The notes under the pieces are model-generated. The model was not told the origin of the DNA and ran no database searches. It saw only the letters and a list, made by a program, of their open reading frames with translations. From assembly GCF_022539255.1 (NCBI RefSeq), contig NZ_JAKZBV010000002.1, forward strand, positions 62,001 to 126,000: a stretch of DNA of 64,000 bases. The letters run 5' to 3'. The stretch comes from Sinomonas terrae. GTDB lineage: Bacteria; Actinomycetota; Actinomycetes; Actinomycetales; Micrococcaceae. The translations under genes were made by a program, and so were the position numbers. The stretch's first letter is position 1, and each line of letters opens with the position of its first letter. Below are positions 52,700 to 64,000 of the stretch, in pieces.

Positions 52700-53314
52700 A
52701 TGACGGACTCGCTGGCAAGTCTGCGCACGGCCGGAGTCTCGGTCTGGCTGGATGACCTCAGCCGGGATCGGCAGACCAGCGGCAGCCTCGCCGCGCTTCG
52801 CGATCGTGGGGTGTCGGGGGTGACGACCAACCCGACGATCTTCGCCCGAGCCGTGAGCGAGAGCGATTCCTATGACGAGCAGATTCGGGACTTGACCCTG
52901 CACCAGGTGTCGGAGGAGGAGGCGATGCGGGAACTGGCCGGGGCCGACGTGCGCCAGGCATGCGACGTGCTCCGCCCGGTCTACGAGGCGACCGATGGAG
53001 TGGATGGGCGGGTGTCCATAGAGGTCGACCCGGGGATCGCCCACCCGACCGGCCGCACGATCGCCGAGGCTCGCGCGCTGTGGTGGCTTGTGGACACGAC
53101 AAACCTGTTCATCAAGATCCCGGCAGCCAAGCAGGGCCTGCCTGCGATCACCGACTGTCTGGCGGAGGGGATCAGCGTCAACGTCACTCTGATCTTTTCC
53201 CTGGACCGCTACACGGAGGTGATCTTGGCGTTCCTGGAGGGCTTGGAACAGGCTCGCACCGCCGGACGCCCCGCCTACCCCACAGGAAGGCACCACAACC
53301 CAGAAAGGTCCACC
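52700..53314 (+). pseudogene. Transaldolase N-terminal half, fused in frame to the next gene
   Basis: About 195 residues match actinobacterial transaldolase: GVSVWLDDLSRDRQTSGSLA, GVTTNPTIFARAV (phosphate loop region), EVDPGIAHPTGRTIAEARAL, and the Schiff-base lysine region NLFIKIPAAKQGLPAITDCL. It breaks off at FLEGLEQARTAGRP, about half of the usual 370 residues. The reading frame continues without a stop through the next gene's ribosome site into its ATG. Inactive as a transaldolase because half the barrel is missing. Confidence 0.85.
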
Positions 53315-54370
53315 ATGAAGGCGCTCGTCTACCACGGCCCCGGTCAGAAAGTCTGGGAGGACGTTCCGGACCCGGTCGTCAAGGACCCCACGGACGCGAT
53401 CGTCAAGATCGAGACCACCACGATCTGCGGAACCGACCTGCACATCCTCAAAGGCGATGTCCCCGCCGTGACCGACGGACGGATCCTGGGCCACGAAGGT
53501 GTCGGAACCGTCACCGAGATCGGCCCGGAGTGCACGAAGGTCAAGGTCGGCGACCGTGTCATCGTCTCGTGCATCAGCAAATGCATGGAGTGCGACTTCT
53601 GCAAGGCCGGCCTGACCTCCCACTGCCAGACCCTGGGCGGGATCGGCTGGATCTTCGGCCACCTCATCGACGGGACTCAGGCCGAGTACGTGCGCGTGCC
53701 GTTCGCTGACAACGGGCTCATCCCGCTGCCCGAGGGCGTCAGCGCCGAGCAGGGCACCATGCTCAGCGACATCCTCCCAACGGGGTACGAAATCGGCGTC
53801 CTCAACGGCGCTGTCAAGGACGGTGACGAGGTCGCCGTCGTTGGTTCGGGTCCCGTCGGGCTCGCAGCGATCATGACGGCAGGCCCGGCGGGCGCGTCGA
53901 AGGTCATCGCCGTAGACGGCAACGAATACCGGCTCGAGCAGGCCAAGAAGTTCGGCGCCACCGACTTGGTCCAGGTCGGCGAGGGCGTTGACGTCGCAGC
54001 CGAGCTGAAGAAGCTCAGCCGAGACGGGCTCGGGGTAGACGTCGCGATCGAGGCCGTCGGCCTCCCTGCCACGTTCGCCACGGCTCTCGGCGCGATCCGC
54101 CCTGGTGGCCGCGTCGCGAATGTCGGAGTGCACGGCAAGCCAGTCGAGTTCCCAATCGACCGCGACTGGATCAACAACATCACGATCACCACGGGACTTG
54201 TGAACGCGACGACGACACCGGACCTCCTGGCCAAGATCATCGCCGACGAGATTGACCCGGCCAAGTTCGTGACCCACCGGTTCTCATTCGGCCAGATCAT
54301 GGACGCCTACGACACCTTCGCCAACGCCGCCACGGAGAAGGCGCTCAAAGTCGTCATCACCGCTCAGTAG
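53315..54370 (+). CDS. Zinc-dependent alcohol dehydrogenase (MDR family)
   Basis: 351 residues from ATG 53315, AGAAAGG upstream. Catalytic zinc ligands in TICGTDLHILKGD and LGHEGVGTV; structural zinc cysteines in CISKCMECDFCKAGLTSHC (about 90-110); Rossmann motif VGSGPVGLAAIM near 170. Similar to bacterial secondary-alcohol/isopropanol-type enzymes. The preceding frame is continuous with the transaldolase remnant, so a fusion protein is possible, but this start has normal length and its own ribosome site. Confidence 0.9.
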   Translation: MKALVYHGPGQKVWEDVPDPVVKDPTDAIVKIETTTICGTDLHILKGDVPAVTDGRILGHEGVGTVTEIGPECTKVKVGDRVIVSCISKCMECDFCKAGLTSHCQTLGGIGWIFGHLIDGTQAEYVRVPFADNGLIPLPEGVSAEQGTMLSDILPTGYEIGVLNGAVKDGDEVAVVGSGPVGLAAIMTAGPAGASKVIAVDGNEYRLEQAKKFGATDLVQVGEGVDVAAELKKLSRDGLGVDVAIEAVGLPATFATALGAIRPGGRVANVGVHGKPVEFPIDRDWINNITITTGLVNATTTPDLLAKIIADEIDPAKFVTHRFSFGQIMDAYDTFANAATEKALKVVITAQ

Positions 54371-54581
54371 GCGCACGCCCAGAGCCGGCACCCACAGCGT
54401 GTCCGCCGGGGTACGCCCGCCCATGGCTTCCGGCTGTCTGCGGGCCGGCGGCAAGGGCCTCCGACGGCCTGGAGACGAGGGGGTGGTGTCCGGGGGAGGC
54501 GTTCTTGGCGCGAAACAAGGGAATGCAACAGAACAGCGGATCGAACGGGCCGGAAGGCCATCCTCGAAAGGAGATGTGAGC

Positions 54582-55304
54582 ATGACACTGCCGACGACAA
54601 GACTGATCGAAAAGGAACAGATCGCTGAAGGGACGATGGCATTCCGCTTCGCAAAGCCTGAAGGCTTCACCTATCAGGCGGGCCAGTTCGCCGACTACAC
54701 CCTGATTGATCCGCCAGAGACGGACGGCGAGGGGAACACCCGGGGATTCACCCTGGCCAGCGCACCCTATGAGCCGTTCCTGATGTGCGCGACGCGGATG
54801 CGCGACACCGCGTTCAAACGCGTGCTCAAGGACATGCCCGTCGGTACGGAGCTGACGCTGGATGCTCCCTATGGGTCGTTCACCCTCCACCACAACATCG
54901 CGCGGCCGGCGGTCTTCCTCACCGGGGGGATCGGGATCACGCCGGTACGCAGCATCGCCCTGCAGTCGGTGCGCGACAAGAGTGGCCATCGGATCTTCGC
55001 GTTCCATTCCAACCGACGCCCTGAAGACGCACCCTTCCTGGACGAAATGGTCAGGCTCGGCGAATCAGAGGACAGCATCGTCTTCGTGCCGACCATGACG
55101 AAACCCGAGGACTCGGAGCGGGCATGGGAGGGCGAGACCGGGCACATCGACAAAGAGATGATCTCCAAGCACATCAAGGACCTGACCGCGCCTATCTACT
55201 ATCTCTGCGGCCCGCGCAGCATGGTGGCGGCCATGCGCAGCCTGCTGAAGGATATGGGCGCGGACGAGGACGACATCCGGACCGAGGAGTTCGCCGGCTA
55301 CTAG
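54582..55304 (+). CDS. Ferredoxin-NADP reductase-like flavoprotein
   Basis: 240 residues from ATG 54582, AAAGGAGATG upstream. FAD-binding GFTLASAPYEP (RxYS-like region, here RGFTLAS), AGQFADYTL, NAD-binding GGIGITPVRSI and YYLCGPRSMV at the C-terminal region. No ferredoxin domain. Probable NAD(P)H-dependent oxidoreductase, electron partner unknown. The 210 bp before it holds no gene. Confidence 0.88.
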   Translation: MTLPTTRLIEKEQIAEGTMAFRFAKPEGFTYQAGQFADYTLIDPPETDGEGNTRGFTLASAPYEPFLMCATRMRDTAFKRVLKDMPVGTELTLDAPYGSFTLHHNIARPAVFLTGGIGITPVRSIALQSVRDKSGHRIFAFHSNRRPEDAPFLDEMVRLGESEDSIVFVPTMTKPEDSERAWEGETGHIDKEMISKHIKDLTAPIYYLCGPRSMVAAMRSLLKDMGADEDDIRTEEFAGY

Positions 55305-55378
55305 ACGCCCCGCTGCCCGGTGAGACGAGCGGACGCTGCAAGCTAAGGACTACCGTCCGTCCAAGAGCTTCCCGCCTC

Positions 55379-55425
55379 GGCTGTCCGCCCTGCGGGTCAG
55401 GGGTGTCGGTGCAGGGCGGACAGCC
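55379..55425. terminator. Convergent hairpin overlapping the NmrA-like 3' end
   Basis: GGCTGTCCGCCCTGC and GCAGGGCGGACAGCC, a perfect 15-bp stem, the second arm lying inside the last codons of the minus-strand gene. It sits between convergent genes and can serve both. Confidence 0.75.
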
Positions 55426-56146
55426 ATGATTCGAGGCCGGGGCCGAGGATCTCGGCTCCGGGCGGGGCCAGGAGCGCGCCGTTGCCCAATCCGGCCGTGG
55501 CGGGGGTGACGGCGTGAACGGGACGGGCGTCGCCGTGCGCTGCCAGGACGCGGGTGGTGAGCTCGGGCAGGCGCAGGATGTCCGGACCGGTGACGGCGCG
55601 GGTCGGTCGCCGGTCTTGGACGGCGTCGGCCAGGACGGCGGCGACGGTGCGGACGGCGATCGGCTGGATCAGCCAGTCCTGAACTTCGACAGCGGCGTCG
55701 GTGAACCACACCGCAGCGGGGTTGAGGGCGAACTCGTACCACTGGGTCGAGCGGACGATGGTGGCGGAGCAGCCGCTTTCGCGGATCACGCGCTCCTGTT
55801 CCCGCTTGGCGAGGTAGTACGGGTAGTCGTCGAATTCGGGGCTGTCGATATTGCAGATGGAGAGGAACACGAGGTGCCGTACGCGCTGTTGTGCGCAGGC
55901 TTGGACGACCCGCCGGGCCGCGGCGCCCATGGCGGTGGCGACGTCGGCCGACGGGGCTGAGGGCCGGGCGTTGGAGGTATCGATCACGACGGCGGCGCCG
56001 TGGAGCGCATCGGCGAGGCCTTCACCGGTATGCAGGTCTGTGCCGGTGGCGCGCGAGGCGGGCACGGCGTCCATGCCGAGGTGGCGGAGGGCCTCCACGG
56101 TTGCGGTCCCGGACGTTCCGGTTCCTCCGATGACTGCGATCCTCAT
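55397..56146 (-). CDS. NmrA-like NAD(P)-binding protein
   Basis: 249 residues from ATG 56146. Rossmann motif IAVIGGTGTSGTATVEAL at the start and VRHLVFLSICNIDSPEFDDY near 90-110 (SDR-like atypical). The YYLAKREQE stretch has the YxxxK pattern. Atypical SDR, sensor or reductase; substrate unknown. The 134 bp between it and the DUF488 gene is non-coding. Confidence 0.85.
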   Translation of the reverse strand: MRIAVIGGTGTSGTATVEALRHLGMDAVPASRATGTDLHTGEGLADALHGAAVVIDTSNARPSAPSADVATAMGAAARRVVQACAQQRVRHLVFLSICNIDSPEFDDYPYYLAKREQERVIRESGCSATIVRSTQWYEFALNPAAVWFTDAAVEVQDWLIQPIAVRTVAAVLADAVQDRRPTRAVTGPDILRLPELTTRVLAAHGDARPVHAVTPATAGLGNGALLAPPGAEILGPGLESWLSALHRHP

Positions 56147-56280
56147 GGCTTGCTCTTCTTCGCCCTTGTGTCCCCCGGGATGCATGAGCGGCTGATTCGC
56201 GCCGGCCCGGGCCGGGGGAAGGGTGGCTGGCCGTTCGCCAAGGTCCCGGCTGACACCGCTGACGGGCCCGGGCGGGCCGG

Positions 56281-56643
56281 TCAGCTTCGGATCAGGTCGG
56301 CCAGTACTTCTGCCTGGCTGATGTCCGCGTGCTGGGTGGCGGTGAGCAGGGTGAGGTTTCCCTGGCCGGCCAGTTCCTTCAGGTGCTGGAGGGCGTCGGC
56401 CTTCTCCGGTTCTTCGAGCTCTTGCCGGTATCGGTGGGCGAATTCTTCGAAGCGTTCCGGGTCGTGGCTGTACCACTTGCGCAGCTCGGGCGAGGGGGCC
56501 ACGGCTTTGCACCATTCGTCGAGGTCTGCTTTTTCCTTGGTCAGTCCTCGCGGCCAGATCCGGTCGACCAGCACTCTGGTGCCATCTTGGGCGGTGCGTT
56601 CCCGGTAGGGGCTGCTGACGCTGATGTGGTGTGCACCTGCCAT
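56281..56643 (-). CDS. DUF488-family protein
   Basis: 120 residues. LVDRIWPRGLTKEKADLDEW and ELRKWYSHDPERFEEFAHRY are hallmark stretches of the short DUF488 group (YeaO-like). Function uncertain. It lies 48 bp downstream of the aconitase start, so it is the next gene leftward after aconitase on the same strand. Confidence 0.9.
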   Translation of the reverse strand: MAGAHHISVSSPYRERTAQDGTRVLVDRIWPRGLTKEKADLDEWCKAVAPSPELRKWYSHDPERFEEFAHRYRQELEEPEKADALQHLKELAGQGNLTLLTATQHADISQAEVLADLIRS

Positions 56644-56691
56644 GGTCCGTGCCTTCCTTCCTGTTTGCCGATTCTCGTGGGGGTCGACGTG

Positions 56692-59499
<2,808 letters not shown>

Positions 59500-59548
59500 G
59501 GCCTGACCTCCGTCTGTGCTGTCGGTGGAAGCGGAACCGCCGCGCCGG

Positions 59549-60297
59549 TCATGGTCGGCCCGGGGTCCCGCGCAGGGCGGAGAGCACGTCGGCGTTCAGG
59601 CGGGAGATCATATCCAGTGGGATCCCGACCGGGCATACGGCGGTGCATTCGCCGATCTGGGTGCAGCCGCCGAAGCCCTCGGCGTCGTGCTGTGTGATCA
59701 GTGCCAGGGCGCGCCAGCTGCGCTCGGGCTGGCCTTGGGGGAGCGTGCCGAGGTGGGTTGCCTTCGCCCCGGTGAAGAGCATGGCGCATCCGTTGGGGCA
59801 GGCTGCGACGCAGGCGCCGCAGCCGATGCAGGTGGCGGCGTCGAAGGCCCGGTCGGCGTCCTCTTTGGGCACGAGCACGGCGGCGGCGTCGGGGGCCGCC
59901 CCGGTGGGGGCGCTGATGTAGCCTCCGGCCTGGATGATCCGGTCCAGGGCGCTGCGGTCCACGATCAGGTCCCTGAGCACCGGGAAGGATTCGGAGCGCC
60001 AGGGCTCTACGTCGATGACGCCTTCGCGGAAGTGGCGCATGTACAGCTGGCAGGCGGTGGTCAGCGCCTGGGGGCCGTGGGCGATGCCGTTGATGACCAG
60101 GCTGCACATCCCGCAGATGCCCTCGCGGCAGTCGTGGTCGAACGCGACGGGCTCGTCGCCGGCGGCGGCGAGCTGTTCGTTGAGCACGTCGAGCATCTCC
60201 AGGAACGACATGTCCGGGGTGATGCCCTCCACCGGGTAGGTGACCATCCGGCCGGGGGTGTCCGCGTCGTGCTGGCGCCAGATCCGCAGGGTGAAGT

Positions 60298-60301
<4 letters not shown>
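59549..60301 (-). CDS. sdhB: Succinate dehydrogenase/fumarate reductase iron-sulfur subunit
   Basis: 250 residues. [2Fe-2S] cysteines in DHDCREGICGMCSL and TTACQLY; [4Fe-4S] CIGCGACVAACPNG; [3Fe-4S] GCTQIGECTAVCPVGI. Electrons pass from SdhA FAD to quinone. ATGA overlap with sdhA. The order C-A-B without sdhD fits the single-anchor (type B) complex. Confidence 0.95.
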
Positions 60302-62240
<1,939 letters not shown>

Positions 62241-62244
<4 letters not shown>

Positions 62245-62981
62245 CGCACCCACCCCGCGAAGATCGCCAGCGGCGGGATCAGGAAGCCCACCGTGATCAG
62301 TGCTGCAACCGCGATGGCCGTCTGGTTCAGGGTTCGCCTGCGCGCCATGCTCGAATTGGCCCCCAGGGAGGCGAACGCGGCCCAGACGCCGTGCCGCAGA
62401 TGGAAGCCGAGCGCGATCAGCGCGATCACGTAGGAGAGCACCACCCACCAGATGGAGAAGCTGTTCACCATGCGCTGGTAGGGGCTCGCCGAGGCGCCAC
62501 CGGGGTCGATGACGTCCGCGCTCATGTTCAGGATGTGGTACACGACGAACAGCCCGATGACGATCCCGCCCCACCGCATCATGAACGAGGCGTAAGTGCG
62601 CTGCACGCCCCGGCGGTTCCGGGTGGACGCGTAGCGCCACCCGCCCCTTCCGCCGGTGGCCGCCCTCGACCGGTGCCACAGGATGAAGGCCGAGAGCACA
62701 TGGGCCAGGACGCTGACAGAGAGCACCGCCCGCACGATCCACAGCGCCACCGAGTAGGGCAGCAGCGGCTCGCCCGCCTCGCGCAGGAACTGCGAATACC
62801 CGTCGAATCCTTGCCGGCCTTCGAAGATCTTCAGGTTGCCGTACATGTGCACCAGCAGGAACAGCACCATGATCAGGCCAGAGATGGCCATCCACGCGTG
62901 CAGCGCCACCGACGAGCCCAGGGCCCCTGGCCGCGTGCCGGCCCCCTGCCCGGCTACCGTCGGCGTGTCCTGGGCGCTCAT
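62241..62981 (-). CDS. sdhC: Succinate dehydrogenase cytochrome b membrane subunit
   Basis: 246 residues from ATG 62981 with GGAGGGTGGCC upstream; ATG 63029 is an alternative. Five membrane segments (AISGLIMVLFLLVHMYGN, IVRAVLSVSVLAHVLSAFIL, GGIVIGLFVVYHILNM, VVLSYVIALIALGFHLRHGV, AIAVAALITVGFLIPPLAI). Histidines in VHMYG, LAHVLS, VYHIL and GFHLRHG can ligate two hemes, as in B. subtilis-type SdhC. Confidence 0.92.
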
Positions 62982-63168
62982 GCCGGCCACCCTCCGGAGG
63001 GGTCCGTTCGGGGCGGGCCGGTCTGCCACCGCTGCCGTGATGCGGTTCCGGCGAGCCGGTTCGGGCCGTTCGGCCGGGCCGATGCCCCTGCCGGGATGAG
63101 ACCAGGGGATGGTCCGCTCATGAGGTTCTCCCTTCTGCTCTGAGGCCTGGTGGTGTCGTGGACGGGGT
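62982..63168. promoter_or_regulatory. Intergenic region upstream of the sdh-acn block
   Basis: 187 bp between the E2 gene stop and the sdhC start. It should hold the promoter for the leftward sdhCAB-acn genes. No clear operator was seen; GGGAGAACCTCA near 63119-63130 (minus strand) may be a ribosome-site remnant. Confidence 0.3.
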
Positions 63169-64000
63169 TCACAGCAGGATCCGCAGGGGGTGTTCCAGCA
63201 GTGCGACCAGGTCGGCCAGGAAGCGTGCGCCTGCTGCGCCGTCCAGGACGCGGTGGTCGATGGCCAGTGTCAGGGTCATGATGGCGGCGACTGCGAGCTG
63301 GCCCTCGCGCACGGTCGGGGCGGCGGCGGCGGCGCCGACGGCGAGGATGGCGGCCTCCGGCGGGTTGATGACGGCGGTGAACTGGTCGATGCCGTACATG
63401 CCGAGGTTGCTGACGGTGAACGTCCCCCCGGTGATCTCCTCCAGGGACAGCCGCCCGGTGCGGGCCCGGTGGGCGAGGTCGCGGGCTTCGCCGCTGATCT
63501 GGGTGATGCTCTTCCGGTCGGCGTCGTGGATCACCGGGACGATCAGCCCGTCCTCCAGCGCGACGGCGACGCCGATGTTGACCCGGCGGTGGCGCAGCAG
63601 CCGGGTCCCGGCCCAGGAGGAGTTGACCTCGGGGTGGGCGGCCAGTGCGTGCGCGCTGGCCTTGACCACGAGGTCGTTGAGGCTGACCCTGGCGCCGCCC
63701 TCTGCGAGGCCGTTGTTGATCTGGGCTCGGAAGGCCAGCAGGGCGTCGACGTCCACGGTGCGGGTGAGGTAGAAGTGCGGGGCCTGGGCGGCGCTTGCGG
63801 TGAGGCGCTGGGCGGTCAGCCGCCGGATCCGGCTCAGGGGGACCTCCTCGGCGTCCGCACCGAGGGCAGCCGGCGGTGCGGCCGGCTCGGGGGCCGACGG
63901 CGGCGGGGCCGAGGGAGGGGTGCGGGCGACGGCGGCGTCGATGTCGGCGCGCACGATGCGACCGCCGGGGCCGCTGCCCTGGACCGCGGCGAGGTCCACG
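63169..64000 (-). CDS. 2-oxoacid dehydrogenase E2 (dihydrolipoamide acyltransferase), 5' end outside window
   Basis: The last 277 residues are visible. The peripheral subunit-binding domain tail (GSGPGGRIVRADIDAAV), a Pro/Ala linker, then the acyltransferase core: LSRIRRLTAQRLTAS, TFTVSNLGMYGIDQFTAVIN and the catalytic DHRVLDGAAGARFL. The lipoyl domain and the rest of the gene lie beyond 64000. Pyruvate, 2-oxoglutarate or branched-chain substrate cannot be told apart. Same strand as sdh genes, 187 bp upstream. Confidence 0.93.
   Translation of the reverse strand, partial: VDLAAVQGSGPGGRIVRADIDAAVARTPPSAPPPSAPEPAAPPAALGADAEEVPLSRIRRLTAQRLTASAAQAPHFYLTRTVDVDALLAFRAQINNGLAEGGARVSLNDLVVKASAHALAAHPEVNSSWAGTRLLRHRRVNIGVAVALEDGLIVPVIHDADRKSITQISGEARDLAHRARTGRLSLEEITGGTFTVSNLGMYGIDQFTAVINPPEAAILAVGAAAAAPTVREGQLAVAAIMTLTLAIDHRVLDGAAGARFLADLVALLEHPLRILL

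Noticed and set aside
52121..54277. 718-residue minus-strand open frame
   Set aside because: It is antisense to the transaldolase remnant and the alcohol dehydrogenase, whose motifs are clear on the plus strand. Its composition is that of a high-GC shadow frame.
52694..54370. A genuine bifunctional transaldolase-alcohol dehydrogenase
   Set aside because: Half of the transaldolase barrel is missing, and the dehydrogenase has its own ribosome site and start. Treated as an accidental fusion.

Overview
The window is high-GC DNA with actinobacterial gene families, many GTG starts and 1-4 bp gene overlaps. It resembles a large plasmid of an Arthrobacter-type (Micrococcaceae) bacterium. That host assignment is an inference from gene content. 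The plasmid reading rests on a parA/parB pair, a repeat-rich centromere or origin region, a primase-like replication protein and a type IV secretion (conjugation) gene block.

Layout. 1-3.1 kb: the 3' end of a Tn3-family transposon with its terminal inverted repeat. It truncates the second gene of a tyrosine-recombinase module, and that module in turn abuts a DNA ligase gene cut off inside its adenylation domain. 3.2-26.95 kb: a umuDC operon on the minus strand whose umuC is split by an insertion of about 22 kb. The 3' half of umuC ends at 4217 and the 5' half resumes at 26228. The insertion carries three consecutive overlapping tyrosine-recombinase-type genes and a small coiled-coil gene (Tn554-like organisation), then a catabolic cargo.

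The cargo has two divergent sets. The leftward operon holds an aminobutyraldehyde-type aldehyde dehydrogenase, an SDR protein, a hydroxylysine/amino-alcohol kinase-like protein, a class-III PLP phospho-lyase-like protein, a proline racemase-family protein and methylmalonate-semialdehyde dehydrogenase. The rightward set holds an amino-acid ABC transporter, a DapA-family lyase, a GntR/FCD regulator, a small protein and an IlvD/Edd dehydratase. The control region between them is duplicated as about 306-bp direct repeats flanking broken gene remnants.

27-35.1 kb: the plasmid backbone, with parB, parA, about 200-bp tandem repeats, rep, a ribbon-helix-helix protein, then a metallopeptidase/membrane/regulator cassette. 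Two almost identical 19-bp palindromes mark its promoter and the head of the transfer operon. 35.2-47.6 kb: the conjugation operon (peptidoglycan hydrolase, lipoprotein, ParA-like ATPase, pilin-like, VirB8-like and VirB6-like proteins, an SCO6880-like protein interrupted by an IS3-family element, a VirB4-like ATPase and a VirD4/TraG-like coupling ATPase).

47.6-56.7 kb: accessory genes (DUF4193, STAS, GNAT, cold shock, ABM monooxygenase, zinc alcohol dehydrogenase, ferredoxin reductase-like, NmrA-like, DUF488) mixed with decayed remnants (sulfatase, IS21 istB, transaldolase). 56.7-64 kb: central-metabolism genes (aconitase, succinate dehydrogenase B-A-C, and a 2-oxoacid dehydrogenase E2 cut by the window edge). 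No rRNA, tRNA or CRISPR array was seen.
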